Shown one piece after another: positions 1 through 13,478 of a DNA stretch of 64,000 bases (its first letter is position 1; each line of letters begins with the position of its first letter). The DNA comes from Metallyticus violacea (lineage: Eukaryota > Arthropoda > Insecta > Mantodea > Metallyticidae). The translations under genes were made by a program, and so were the position numbers. The notes under the pieces were generated by a model. It was not told the DNA's origin, searched no databases, and worked only from the letters and a program-made list of their open reading frames with translations. The DNA lies in contig CM060830.1 in assembly GCA_030762175.1 (NCBI GenBank), positions 47,701,501 to 47,765,500 of the forward strand. Reading direction: 5' to 3'.

Positions 1-280
1 AATTTTGCGTATTCATCCCAAGAATTTGAAATCGTTTTATAAATTATGTAACAATACTTACCTAAGCAACCTTAAATTTTAATAAACACGTTGTTCATAA
101 CGGTAAAATGTTTTCTCTGATTTTTCTCAGTTGGTATTAGAAATCGAACTGTAGCGACTGTAATAGTCGACTTTCGTCTGTTTTATTCTCAAGGTTTCTG
201 AAGAGACTGGTATTCATTAGTAGGTATAAAATTTTATATAATGGTTAATAATCTGTTCGCGAATTTCAAATATATATATA

Positions 281-769
281 AATTAACACTAATAATAAAA
301 GTAGATAAAGATAAAACACAGAGAAAGAGTCACACTTGAAATTGCAGATATAAGATGTTATAAATAATAAAGTCTTTTAGAAAACACAGAAATAAAATTA
401 AAAGAATAATAGATAAATAGTAAAGGAGTCAAAAGCAAAACACGCAAAAGCAAAACACACAAAAGCAAATAAAGCGTAATAAGCAAAGTTAAAAGCAGCA
501 CCAGAGGTGCAAACAATATTAATGAAAAATAAAAATAAAGAAACACTATTAACAATGTAACAAATTAACACTAATAATAAAAGTAGATAAAGATAAAACA
601 CAGAGAAAGAATCACACTTGAAATTGCTTTTGTATAAGATGTTATAAATAATAAAGTCTTTTAGATAACACAGATATAAAATTAAAAGAATAATAGATAA
701 ATAGTAAAGAAGTCAAAAGCAAAACACGCAAAAGCAAAACATACAAAAGCAAATAAAGCTTAATAAGCA
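281..769. repeat. Direct duplication of a ~205-bp AT-rich unit
   Basis: Bases 281-485 and 563-769 are nearly identical, differing by a few substitutions and a short insertion (the second copy reads TTTTG after GAAATTGC). They are separated by a 77-bp spacer. Both contain short internal repeats of AAAAGCAAA type. No coding content is convincing; open frames on the minus strand are Leu/Phe-rich low complexity. Confidence 0.85.
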
Positions 770-1619
770 TATATATTACTGTTATTCTTATTCTGTTCAT
801 GAAACAGTTCCATCTTACTCTTTTCTATTGGCATTTCTGACAATCGACATTCGTGTGTTGCAAGATGGCTTGAAAAGATTAAGTATTCATGAAACAAATA
901 TACAATATTGTAGACCAAGTTTACGGGAATTATATTTAAATTCTTATTTTATTCGTGAAACAGTTCTAATAAAAATCACTCAAACTCTGAGCTCTTCAGA
1001 TAAATTCACTCACTGCGTTCGTGATATAGACAATCTCAGACCCTCTTGTAATATCGCTCTTGATAAATCTCTTCATTTGTTTACGGCGTGCCTTAAAATA
1101 TCGAGAATTTGCAATTACAATTTAGTACGCTTGTCTACGTTTTGTTAAAAAAATGCATGCAGACATTTCATTGAATATCTACTTTATTTACAGATTTATA
1201 ATTTGATATTTGGGCTAGCGTACCAACTTTAGATATATCATTCCAAAACTAAAAAAAAAAAAAAAAAAAAAAATAATAATAAAATAAAAAAAAAACGCCC
1301 TTAGTATCGTTGGTTAGTCCAAAAACTCTTTATTATATTCAGTTCAAGAAATTGTCTTTAAAGATTGTAGGGTTTTACATTTTCTCCAATATTTCAAACT
1401 TCTAATTTATTTATAGAAACTTTTAATCATCAATTTGAAAACTATTTTCACTATGGTTTTCTAAAATTAAAATTTTATTTCAACTGAAACTAAAACAGCA
1501 TTGAACACCTAACGGAAACGTTAAACTGATAAATTTTTAAATGATTTTTTAAAATTAAAACATCGATTATTTAGGATTATTGCGAATTAAGGCATAATGT
1601 CTTAGAAAAAGGTTCCATT
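770..1619. other. AT-rich region with no recognised gene
   Basis: It contains a poly(A) tract near 1251-1272. A 106-codon open frame (828-1148, + strand) has no recognised domain and no codon or context support. Confidence 0.5.
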
Positions 1620-2080
1620 ATTTACAGAGACCTTAGTATGGAACAAAACAAGAAAATAGTTCCTGTAAATATGGGCCCGAAAATCAATATTTTCCAAGAT
1701 GTATTCTTATTTTGAAAGAGCGGCATATCTTCTATTCCGAGCACTTTGGCATGAAATAAATACGAAACACTGCAATTGATGACGGTCATTTCGAGCACGT
1801 ATTGTGAAGAGTAGATCAAAGACATTGGTGATAATTGATAGTGGTGATAAACATATGGATGTTAAGTTTACAAGCAACGATTACAGGAACTATTTTTCTT
1901 GTTTTTGTTTCATGTTACCTGCTCTGTAAGCTTTAGTGCAATGCTTTCTCATTTGTTTCTTGCCAAGGTGCTCGGAATAACCCGCTCTTACAAAACAAGA
2001 CCATAACTTGGAAAATATTGACTTTAGGATCCATGTTTATAGGAACTTTTTTTTCTTGATTTGTTCCACTGTAAATATTT
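1620..2080. repeat. Inverted repeat made of two diverged copies of a dispersed element
   Basis: Bases about 1620-1767 on the minus strand match about 1943-2080 on the plus strand. Shared landmarks include GTGCTCGGAATA, CTTGGAAAATATTGA, AGGAACT and TTGTTCCA. The minus-strand copy retains a 67-codon open frame (1622-1825). The arrangement suggests two insertions of one repeat in opposite orientation or one inverted duplication. Confidence 0.75.
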
Positions 2081-2692
2081 AAACTTTTTTTCAGGACATT
2101 CTGTATATATAATTTTATATGAAATACTATTCATTTGTTCACGCGTTCTTAGAAGATCTGATTGGTTTTAGTTCTATGCAGTTCGTTACATAAAGTTTTG
2201 ACATTTTAGAACTCAATAATGTACAATTAGTTTTTATTACCACATTAACATAAACATTTGTAAAACTAATATAGTGATACAGAGAAATATTCCTTTCAAA
2301 AATAGAAATTAAAACAAAAAAAAAAAAGTAATTTAAAATTTGTTTTTATTATTTAACTCTTGAGAAAAGTGTACATTACTTTTGAAAATCCTTGTATATT
2401 ATTTGTTAATATTTTTTAAAAAAGCGAAAATTAAAATAATTGAAATACAATAAATAAAAATCATTAAAACTTAATTCATATAAAGTATGTGTCTTATTGA
2501 ATATATTTCAGCTCAACGAATTAAACATACCGCTATGCACTTCCTAAAATCTGGAAAGTGAAATAAATTTTTATTATTATAAAATTTTTGGTATTAGTAG
2601 ATATAAAATTTTCAAAACCCTGTTATTTCTAAGTATATAGATTTAAAATGATATGTGTACCTGGTCTGCCAAATTACACAACCACATGCAAT

Positions 2693-2694
<2 letters not shown>

Positions 2695-2765
<71 letters not shown>
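2695..2765. repeat. Compound microsatellite (TC)n(TA)n
   Basis: About 19 TC units pass directly into about 16 TA units. A shorter (TG)n tract follows near 2831-2850. Confidence 0.97.
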
Positions 2766-2768
<3 letters not shown>

Positions 2769-2859
2769 TTAATGTTAATTTGTTGCATTATTAATAGTGT
2801 TACTTTATTTTGCTTTTTCTTTTATATTATATGTATGTGTGTGTGTGTGTAAACTTTCA

Positions 2860-4250
2860 TGCCGTAACAATATATCCTCTTGACAAGGTAGGCCAACAAT
2901 GTTCTCTTATTCTGCTGCACATACGCGTAAACTTAAGAGAATTATTGCAACCACGTGGCTGCTGAACTTCCAGTTAAAATAGAATAAAATTAAAAAAAAG
3001 AAAATAAAGCCGTAATGGTAAGAAAGTACCTGCTTCAAGGATACTCATTTATGACTGCAACTTATGTCGCAAACTACGTGTTTTTATTTTCAAAGTAAAG
3101 GCTACTTTCGTGTACAGTTTGACACAAAAGTAGGCTACTGAAAAAACAAATTAAGAATGAATGGCGCATTTTTATTTACATTTCATTTCTAACTAAACGA
3201 ACTGTTTTATATATTTACACATTAAATATACCAGCTTGCAGTAATTAAACATATAAAGATATGGTTTTTATTTAATATAACATTCTATAAACGTTCTGCT
3301 TATACTGTTAATCATTTCTGGTTAGTTAGCACATAGCCACCTGTTTCTCGGAACAGGTCTTATTGTGTTGCTATGGTTATCATCATTCTTTTGTTATTCG
3401 TAAATGCTCACGTTTCCTGGAATTGACATACAGAACAGAATGGGAGGTATCATATGACTTTTCTGTTTACCAGAGAAATATAGTGTTATTTTGAGTTCAT
3501 TGTTGAAATACATTTTGATTTATTCCTGAAGTAATTGCAGTCTAGGAACACAGTAATACAGCTATTTGCTGTTAATTCCTAATTTTTGCAGCTGCCACAA
3601 CAACGAAAGAAACGTTGGTCACAGGTTCTTCGTGTGATAAAGCTTAAGGGGTGTTCTCAAATAAAACTAGACGTAGCATTATATAAGCGTAAAAACCTGG
3701 GATTAGGTTATTAAATGAAAGAATCCCAATAAGTACTTACGGAAACAGCTGATAAGAGGTTAATAAACTTTGTAGGATACCAGCGCTCTTCTGTTTGGGA
3801 ACCTTCTTCATAGACAAGCGCCGTTGCAGCACAATAAACAAACAACTAAAACTAGCCATTAAAACATACACAGCGTAACAATTGAAAATCGTTGTCGACC
3901 GCCTCAGTGGTAGCGTTATTAACACAATATTCGTGTTCACAATATATAACTGCCCCGATTAGGATCAACATAGTTAAAGCGACAATAAACAGTAAGAAAG
4001 AAAAAGAACACACAATTATTTCATTTTCGGATCTGCAGTGTTATATTTGATGCTGCAATTGGCGTAAAAATATTAGACCTGTTAGACTTATAATCACACT
4101 TATGACTGCAAAATAAAAAGAAGATTGTCTTGCCAAGTTATATTCAGAAACACAACTTTCAATAAAATAAATGGACAATTGTTTAAAGAAGTAAAATTTT
4201 TAGAAAAACACATCAAAAGAGGTAAAATAAGCATAACTGTTACAAAAATA
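2860..4250. other. No recognised gene
   Basis: AT-rich sequence without convincing coding or element signatures. A 67-codon minus-strand open frame at 3737-3940 matches no family I recognise. Confidence 0.45.
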
Positions 4251-4254
4251 AAAA

Positions 4255-4287
<33 letters not shown>
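4255..4287. repeat. (ATT)n microsatellite
   Basis: Eleven or so ATT units that abut the left end of the foldback element. Confidence 0.95.
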
Positions 4288-4289
<2 letters not shown>

Positions 4290-4643
4290 ACCACTGATAG
4301 GAATATAATATTTAAAATAATTGTATGAATAATACATTAAAATATGTAATTTTAACTGCTTAAATAGATTAATAATAGTCGCATTGATAACATTAGAGTT
4401 TTATAAAAGATTCATAGTGTGTTATTCCACAAAAAATGAATAATAAGCTCATACTGAAATATTTTAACACATGAAATTCAAAATGAGTACTGTATATTGT
4501 AACATAAGACTATAAATGTTTTGTAAAACTCCAGTGTTATCAATGTTATTATTAGTATTCCATTTAAGCAGTTAAAATTACATATTTTATAATTCATTAC
4601 TCATATAATTATTTTTTAAACATTATATTCCTATCAGTGGTTT
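4288..4643. mobile_element. Long foldback (hairpin) element, MITE-like
   Basis: The two ends are inverted copies of one another: 4288-4367 begins AAACCACTGATAGGAATATA and 4563-4643 ends with its complement. The pairing continues inward: ATTGATAACATTAGAGTTTT (from about 4383) pairs with the region near 4525-4550. Nearly the whole 356 bp can fold into one imperfect hairpin. No open frame is present. The structure fits a non-autonomous foldback/MITE element; a target-site duplication is not clear because the left flank is a microsatellite. Confidence 0.85.
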
Positions 4644-4645
4644 CG

Positions 4646-7600
4646 AAATAGAACCATAGTGTAATTGTTAGTATAACAAAATAACAACTTAACTGCTTTC
4701 TAAGACATATTTCCATAAATCACCTATTGGTAAAGCTGGAACTATGTCAGGCTGAAAGAAAACCAATAACTTCTAATTTCATCACTGCATTTGCTCAATC
4801 AAGTTGATACCAGTGGAAGAAATTTACTTTTTCCAGCAGTAACTTAATATAATATTGAAAGAAAATTATATTAATTTTTAATTTAAACTATAATCATTGT
4901 AATATAGGAAACATTATCCTGAGGTTTAGATAGCGTTTCTTCCATGCTCCACCTTGTGAGAAATATGCGAACTATTTCTTTGAAACAAGTAAAGGTTCGG
5001 AATGTGTAACTTATTTATAAATATTGTGCGCTCACAAAATAAAACGCCACTTTAGCAACGGTGTTATGCAGAACTGTTATTATTTTAAGATCTAAGGGTT
5101 CAAAATTCAGAGCTACATAGTTTTCATTTTTATAAAAAGATGCTTTTCTGAAAGAGAGGCCTATGTTTGTTCAATAAAGTCCATTATGCAATTTTACACA
5201 CTTTTTAGAGCGTTATCTGACAGTCTTTCTAATACTTTAGATGTCTATTACAGTAGTCTAGAAGTTTTGGTAAAATATGGAAGTCACTGAGTGCCACGTC
5301 TAAGGTGAGATTTAATTTCCTTTTTTCCATGATTATTTTGGCCAAGTAAGTTATACTAAGTCTATTTTTTCAAATTATTATTTGTATATTATCTAATTGT
5401 TGTTAGTAAAGCTGCGGTTCAATTATCAAAGTAGAGAGAGTTATTTTTGGCCCGCGTCCGCAGCTGAACATACTCCAAACGGGGCAAACGCAAGGCCAAT
5501 GGCCGGCTCCGTCGATGGACAAATTCCCGTCAGTTTCTGTTGGCACACAAAAGAGATTTTTGTAATTCTTGGAGTTTCTATCTCAATGTAAACTTTAATT
5601 CCCTCTACACTACGGGGCTAATTTTCTACACTATTTTTCTCCTTCCTAGCGGTAGCATTTCAATTATCACACAACAATAACGACCTGGGCTAAGCGAGCT
5701 AAGTTGTGAACATAGAATAAAAAATGTAATTATTAATAAAAGCGAAAAGGGCTAGGAGATCAAAGATAAAGAAGATAGCACTACGAGCTTGTATGTATAT
5801 GAAAAATAAAGAAATGATAGAAACGCATAATATTTCATATTTAACCTAAAAGATAGCGCAAAATAAATTCGCCCCAGGAAACGCGCACGTTAGAAACAAC
5901 TTAAAACATGATCCTGTACACAAAAGAAGTGTTGAGAAATTGAATAGCATGAAGAAGCAAAAATCTTTTCAGCATTGTGCTGGATGTTAACATTTCCTGA
6001 AGCGTAGGTCCGTAGAATGACGTAGCTTGTGGACTCGACCGTGAACTTCCTCTGCAGAACTGCTTCTTTCCCAGTGTCAAGGCGGACAGCTCCTTGGTGC
6101 AGCAGTCAAAGGCTGCACTGTAAGATCCCAAGGGAGGTAATAAAAAAGTTAAGCAAAGCAAAAACTTTAAAGCTTGCTTTCATTTGAAGGTAAATTAATG
6201 TGTAATTATTACAGTGAGCTAGACTTTAATAGACTTGACTTAAAAATAATACTTGAGGTCTTTAAGATAAATGTCTCCGAAGCAAAATACAGATATCTAA
6301 ATTTAAAAAAAATAAAATATGATTAACAAATTAAGAGTATTGTTAAATGTTAATAGTACTAAGAGACATAGATGCTTACATGTAGTAGTAGTGAAAATTA
6401 AATAATTTATAACCTTAACAAAAGCGCGACACAAAATATAGCATGTGGATTTAATTTCCGAATAACTACTTATTTCAAATAAATTAATATAAAAACAATA
6501 AATTTAAATATCGAAGAGAAACTTTAAAACCAATGAGGGGTTTTCAGGTTTCAGGACTCAAAAACCCAGCCACGCCATTTTGGAATTTCAACTGGCATCC
6601 CTACACTGCAATACTGAACTTTCCATTGTTATACATTTATTACCAAAACACAATTATATTATACTAAATATTTACTTTTGTTTGTAATTTTATTCTGTCA
6701 AATTCAAACAACAAATCTGATGGCCAGGCAACGATACAAAACCAAGCACACGATAACAGTTGAATTCTTTTTAAAATTTAACTTTCATGCAATAGGGGGA
6801 CGATTTGATTTCAAAGTAGAGGTAGCTGTGAATGAAATTTAAAATACATATAAAATTTTTAAAAATTTTCCCCTCAGTTTCTATATTGATGTTTATATTA
6901 CATTTATTTTACATAGATATTTTAAATAGAAAGTTATTTGAGCTAGCAATTTTGATATCACAGACTTGTATAGTACAGTCTTTGTATTATTTTAATTCTA
7001 ATTGTTCCTTACATTGTAGCCTTCTGTTTTTGTAAGCAGTCGCAATATGTATCCAGCATTCCGGAATGTTTGAAAATATTTGCACGATTAACCGGTGTAA
7101 TTTACACTATTTTCAGAAGGCTCTTAATATATATAAATAAATTAGTAATTATCAACTAAATTTATTCCAGATTTTTCTGAGTGTTCCATGCTTTAAAAAA
7201 TATTTGGTGTATTTTTCACTAGGAGAAGCAAGAAACGTTATATAAATCTCTGGGTGTAGCCAATATTTCTGCGGTCATAATTAATGGTTTTAAATGTATT
7301 TTACCAGATTAAAATTAATAATTAATTTTTGTTTTTATTATTTTACATATTAAACTAAAGTTATGTTTAAAATGTAGTTTTATTTCGCTGAAAAAAAATA
7401 TAGTATACAATTTTTGTATATACAATGATGGGGTAACTACTACATAAGTAGTTATTGCATTTTTGCCGCCTGACATGGTTTCAGAGCTACTAAGATTACT
7501 TATGCAAATACATTTTAGAAATAAGTTTAATACTTATTATAGTTAATTATTATGTATCACTAATTGCTGTATAGCCCGATTTGGAAACTGCCATAAGGAA

Positions 7601-9050
7601 TGTAAAAAATAAAAGAATATATAATATATTACAAAATGTATGCTCTTAAAATATTAATACTCATCATATTAAACCAAAGTAGTAATTGTAAAGTGTCACA
7701 AAATGCAGTTTCTAGTTTGAGTGAATTTAATAAATGAACTACTTAGATTTAATACACGACAATTTAAACATATATTCAAAAATATGTTCAAAAGGCAGTA
7801 TTTTTGTTTAAAATTACACAAAAGAACTTTTCAAGAGTAAAAATGCATATTTATTAAAGAAATTTTTGTTTTTGCTAAATTTCAAATGGCAAACATTTTG
7901 ACTTATAAATAAATGTTAATTTAACGTGATAACTCAGGAAATGAATTATTTACTTAAAATTTGTTTTATCTGTATAAAAGCTAGAAATACTGTCAAATTT
8001 AATTCTCTATTGCTTAATTTGAAGTAATAACATTTGAATTGCATTAAAATTGTCATTTATCTTGGTCAAATAAACAAATTCAAAGATTTGCGGCATATTC
8101 GTTTTTCAATATAGGTATATTTATAGATATTCCTTTCCAGATGCTATTAAATAAAGAATATGGTACAATAAAACTGATATTATTCGCTACTTCATCACTT
8201 ATAACACACTGATTGTAACAGCGCCTTTTTTGATTAAAACAATACGTTATTTTAGGTTAAATTACGCTGTATGAGAAAACATAATAATCTAAAAATATAT
8301 CCTTAAATAACCAACAAATACAAAAAACGAGATAGATTTATTTTTACGGAATGGCAGTGTAATGATTACACTTTTAATTAAACATATTATCATTTCTTTA
8401 AGAACACAATATGCGTAAGAATATCAAATATGAAATATCGTGGGAGATTTTAATTTCATTTGGATAACTTTACGATCGGCGTGAACGTGAAAACCCCTTG
8501 TGGTAGGATCATTAACATTAACTCATATGCAGCTGTTGAATTGACTTTTACTGCTCGTCTAGAATCTTTGAAGGGTCAGTGTGAGCCAAGCGACACATAA
8601 ACCAGCTTGCTGGCTGATATACCCCACCTCTTCGTTCTTAATGGGCACTATTTGGAAATCAGAGGCTGCTTTTAAACAAAAACAGTTTATTCAACACTAT
8701 TAATTTAATACTAAATAAATGCTATTTACTGGAAGGTAAAAAGCTTTCCCTTCTTTTGTTAAATGCATATTTCAGATTCAGATCTACAGCTGTCATCTGT
8801 TTCTTTGTTATAACATTTCTGCCATGTACTTAAGTCATTAACTTGCTGCTTAATAATTTTATTTACCATTTTTTCCATTTTAAAAATAAGTTCACTATCT
8901 CATATTTCTAAGAAAGATTCTCTCTTATGCTCAGATTCTTCTTACACTGAATTCTTACTTGCCCGTCAATAGAGACTGAGAAGAAGTGCATACGAGCTAG
9001 CGAATGTTTGCCAGTTGGCTGCACAAAATGAGTCGCTTCGTAACTAGCAC
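4646..9050. other. AT-rich region, no recognised gene; two short GC-richer islands
   Basis: Most is featureless AT-rich DNA. Two islands stand out, about 5440-5540 and 5990-6130. The second has a minus-strand 86-codon open frame (5901-6161) with a possible CTTACAG acceptor-like start. Neither encodes a domain I recognise. Confidence 0.4.
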
Positions 9051-9069
9051 TAGGTTGCTCTGAAGTTTT

Positions 9070-9850
9070 GCTTCCGTCTGCTGAAAGGACTTGATGTTAC
9101 AACAAGTATATGACGATGATGTTGTGCCGCAATGAACTGCACTTTGGTGGTTCAAAGAGTTAGGGCCATGTTTCAACAACAAAACAGGACGATCAAGGTG
9201 CTCCAACCACTGCAGTGAACGAGACCGTGATAGACCAGTGGATAGGCTGGTAGACATGTTACAAATTCTCTATGGTAGCACGTTCACATTTTGTACGATC
9301 GCTTGCATATGGGACGCATCTGTGCCAGATGGGTGCCGAGATTGCTGACTGCTGAACAGAAGATGATGCGAATGGTAGTATTTTGGGAGTTTTAGTATCT
9401 GGTAGCGAAGTATAGCAATGCTTACTAGATTCCATTGTTACATTTGATAAGATTGACTTTAACATTACGATTCTGAAAATAAACACACGAGCTCAGTCTG
9501 AAAATCAACTGCTTCCTCGACACCAAAGAAGGCCAATTTTTTTATGTTGGCAGGAATGGTGATTTGGAATGATTTATCAACATGAAATCCCCCCGCAAAA
9601 AAGAAAACGTCCCGAGTTGTATACATCCGGTTGGCGCCTTCATCGTGATAATGCATGTCCTCATTGTTGCTCAACACTTGGCCTGAAAAAAATGTGGAAC
9701 GTGTGCCCACCTCTCATACAGCCCGGACCCAGCTTCGCCTAGCATTTTTCTGTTTTCTTGTTTCAAAAACAAGCCGCAAGACCAGGGGTTTGTTTCATTG
9801 ACGACGGAGGCATTTCTGACCACTTCGAAAAGGATCATACCAATCTTTAC
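9070..9850 (+). pseudogene. Mariner-family transposase relic
   Basis: Read on the + strand in shifting frames, it carries clear mariner landmarks. Near 9315-9360 is GRICARWVPRLLTAEQ, the segment after the second helix-turn-helix. At about 9597-9665 is KRKRPELYTSGWRLHRDNA, containing the second catalytic Asp (D in DNA). Next comes a degraded YSPD..P block and a FLF-type segment near 9710-9760. Before these, 9090-9180 looks like the N-terminal domain (LQQVYDDDVVP). Several frameshifts and stops break it, so it cannot be active. Terminal inverted repeats were not identified. Minus-strand open frames here are shadows. Confidence 0.8.
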
Positions 9851-9859
9851 CCTGTCTAG

Positions 9860-11982
9860 TTTTTTCTTGAGTTATTCCAAGTCCCAAAATAATGATTAAC
9901 TTTAGATCAAACATTAAACATTTGTATTGCGAGGTAAGCTGCTTGGCATATAATATTCTGTCAATTTTAAAACAACCTAATTAGTGGTACATTTCTTCAC
10001 TAAAGAAGCTCTTGCACTAAATGCTACCAAATAGCCATTAATGGTGTTTATGGGGATCATTTATTTCATATTTCACCTTAAAACTGCTAAACTGTTTCGT
10101 CCAAAAAGAGAAAAGTTTGGATAATCTTCATGATGGTCGTAACAAGGTGCTGAAGAAAGAAATCTCACCAAGATTAGACTTCCTAACACAACTAATTTCC
10201 GAATCGTTCACGAAGGCCAGTTCATGGTGCAGTTCATGAGACCTTGTGACCTGTAAGTTTTCCGAACTTTGCCAAGGTAATCAGAAAGAAGCATTGAATC
10301 TCATTTTGGTATTATGACCTCTCGAAAAGCAAATAGTTTAAATCAGGCTAGCACAGCATCTGAGAAGATAGAGGTGAAGCAAAAAGCGCCCACCCAATGA
10401 AAATAAACTGTTGAAGAATTTGTGACTGAAGGCTGAACGCAGCGGGTTGAGATGGGACAGAGTGTTTGCTTCTAAGAGTGGAAGATACCAAAAGAAGGCG
10501 CTTGTATTGATGAAGTTCAACTGTAACGCTAAAGGTCTAAATAAGATTCTTGGAAAATGCGCTTTTCCAGCTTATTGTAACCCTTTGTATTGTAAATACA
10601 AAGTAGGATTGTAAACATACAAATTATCAGAGAGGTCATTTTAAAAAATGCCACTAGAGAGTGACAGTAAGCGAGTTTTTCTCATTCCGATTCAACTGAG
10701 AGCTTTTTTCTCCACCTTTCACCACTGGGCGATTTTTTCCTGTTACGGAAGCACTACCGCGGTAATTCAAGGTCAACCAGTTCAACAATAAGCTCATAGC
10801 AACAACATTTTGAGATTGCTCAGGAATTCTCTTGGTTGATTTCAAGGAAAGAATTGCGAAATGATGCACTACAGAAGAGATGAAGAATGCGGAGTCATTT
10901 TGTCGCCTGCCTCTTGTCAATGCTCCAGTTCTGGTAGAGGCTGAAGTGAAGGATTGTGACTTTAAGGAAAAGAGCAACCTTACAACCCATACAAACTCAC
11001 AGTGACTCTCATTTGTTCTTAAGTCTTTGGGGAAGTACTTTTTTCTAATACTGTTTTATTTATTGTCGCTTTGATTGCATTGGTCCAATTGTCACACCTA
11101 TAAATTGAGTACTGTAAGTCTCAAGTCTACAGTCTGTCGGAATGCATGAAATGCATTAATGAGGTTTAAGACCCTAGAGTCTTAAAGCTATTCGACAATA
11201 AATTTCTCAGTGTAAGGAAAAACTTATAAATAAACCTAACCTATACAGCTTGACCTGACCGGGAGTCTATTAACTGTCGCAAAAGCTACAAGTAGACAAC
11301 AGAGGCGGTCAGAGAAAGAAACAAGTGTTCATTATGATGAAAAAAAAAATGTTTTTGTGTGCAATTCTTCCACTTGTTTGTTAATCATGCTTAACTGAAT
11401 ATTATGCATAATTATTTTCCAAATTAAAAAATTTAACTCTCTTTTAAGGCTTTTAAACTATAAAATACCTTATTCTTAAACGGCTGCAACAAAGAGCCAT
11501 ACCTACTTTTATTTATATTGGGCCTGTTTGACTATATCATGTAATTTTATACTTTGCTTAACCTGGATTTTTATCTCGCTTGAAGACAATTGAGGGATAT
11601 CTTTGCAAACCAAAACTTCTGAAAATTTGTTTACATTGGAATATTCAAAATGTAAACGTGTTTCCGAATTTATTTACTTATTTGAAACACATGCCCTAAA
11701 ATAAGTCAACAACAGAAACAGTTGTTAATGAGGCAGCTTGCTTCATGTCAGGAATATAACAAGCAGTAAAGTTCTAAGGAAAATAGGAATTATTTCCTGA
11801 ACTTGATGGGTGACAACATTGCAAAAACTGGATGAAACAAGGATTTGATACACAAGAAAGAAGAGCAAAAAAGAAGAATCAGCTAAAATAAAAAAGAATA
11901 AAGAAAAAAATTATAAAGCAGAAGATACTAATAGCATCAGCTTATCAGAAAGTAAAATCATAATATAAAATTCAGAATTGGT
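9860..11982. other. No recognised gene
   Basis: The stretch may include the decayed 3' end of the mariner relic. A 107-codon minus-strand open frame (10654-10977) shows no recognisable domain. The rest is AT-rich. Confidence 0.4.
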
Positions 11983-13478
11983 TTGCTATTTTCTGAAAAA
12001 TTTCTTTCAAAAAATATTGAAGCCAATGATGTGACAATTTGTTATTCTTTTTTGTGTAGGTTAAAATAATATGAAATATTTAAAAATGCAAAATTGAGCA
12101 GCACATTTTTAAAAAAGAATTACTATCAAAATGCTGTTAAATTTTTTCCATAAGTGAAAGCTTTTTAAAAAGATTTTACATGAGACGTGAGGAAATATAA
12201 TTTTTCTGTTTCTTAATATTCTTCCCTCCCACAAATAGTCAAAAAACATGAGTTCAATTTTTCTATAGCATTTGAGAACATTTTTAAAATAGAATTACTA
12301 TCAAAATGCTGTTAAATTTTTTCCATAAATGAAAGCTTTTTAAAAAGATTTTACATGAGACGTGAGGAAATATAATTTTTCTGTTTCTTAATATTCTTCC
12401 CTCCCACAAATAGTCAAAAAACATGAGTTCAATTTTTCTATAGCATTTGAGAAAGGTACATTAAATATGGTTGTGTTGTTATTTTTAACAACATGTGTGT
12501 AATTAACAATAAAAGGACACTTTTTCCTGAAGAAAATTGAAAAATAATTATAAAATGAACACTTGCACTAATTTTTGTACATGTAGTCAAAAGTCTTATT
12601 TATGTGGGTGGCTTAAAGAAAATATATGATATTTGTAGCTTGTGTGTTAATATACCCTAAAAGTTGAGTGTTGAAACTCAAGTGATCTTGTTTTAGTTCT
12701 TATGTTCTAAAAGGCAACTAGTATTAACAGCATTAATAAACTATTCCTTATGTCTTATTAAATGATACTCCTATACCTAATGGAATACAGAAAACTGATT
12801 TCTTTCAGTGTTTATTTTTCTGAAAACTTTCTTTCAGGAACTATTTAAGCTTGTGTTGTGAAAATTTGTTATTCTTTTTCATGTAGGTTAAACTAAAATG
12901 AATTATTTAAAAATGCAACATTTACTATCACTTTAAAAAAATTACTATAAAATGCTTTTAAATGTTTTCCATAAATTAGAGCTTTTATAAGATTTTACAC
13001 GAGATGTGAGGAAATTTATAATTTATTCTGTTTCTTAATATGCTTTCCACCCACAGATAGTCAAAAACATTAGTTAATTTTTTCCATAGTATTTGAGAAA
13101 GGTACATTAAATATGGTTGAGTTAAATTATTTAAAACAACATGTATATATTAACAATAATAAATCAAATGACTATTTTGTTCTGAAGAATTTTGAAAAAT
13201 AATTATAAAATGAATAATTGGACTAATTTTTGTGTGTGTAGCTCAAAATTCTTATTTATGAAGGTGGTTTAAAGAAAATATACGATATTTGTAGCGTTGT
13301 GTGTTGCTATACCCTAAAAAGTAGAGGCAATTTTTTAAACTTATCTCAGAAATGATCTTGTTTTAGTTCTTATGTTAGTATTAACAGAATTAATAAATTA
13401 TTCCTTGTGAATTATTAAACGACACTCCTATACCTAATGCAATATAGAAAACTATGATTCCCTTCAATGTTTGTGAAT
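11983..13478. repeat. Two-level tandem duplication (~660-bp unit with a 175-bp inner duplication)
   Basis: Unit A (about 11983-12817) and unit B (about 12818-13478) align along their length with moderate divergence; shared blocks include TTGTTATTCTTTTT, GGTACATTAAATATGGTTG and ACTCCTATACCTAATG. Inside unit A, 12103-12277 is repeated almost perfectly as 12278-12453. Unit B has only one copy of that segment. The order is therefore outer duplication first and inner one later. No coding content was found. Confidence 0.88.

Noticed and set aside
358..601. Leu/Phe-rich minus-strand open frames
   Set aside because: They are products of the duplicated A/T-rich repeat at 281-769, not membrane protein genes.
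828..1148. 106-codon open frame on the + strand
   Set aside because: No recognised domain, no splice or start context, and AT-rich composition matching noncoding flanks.
2695..2852. Possible protein from simple-repeat translation (Ser-Leu and Tyr-Ile runs)
   Set aside because: It is just translated (TC)n(TA)n microsatellite.
9259..9710. Two minus-strand open frames of 75 and 81 codons
   Set aside because: They lie opposite a readable mariner transposase relic on the + strand and have no family motif of their own.
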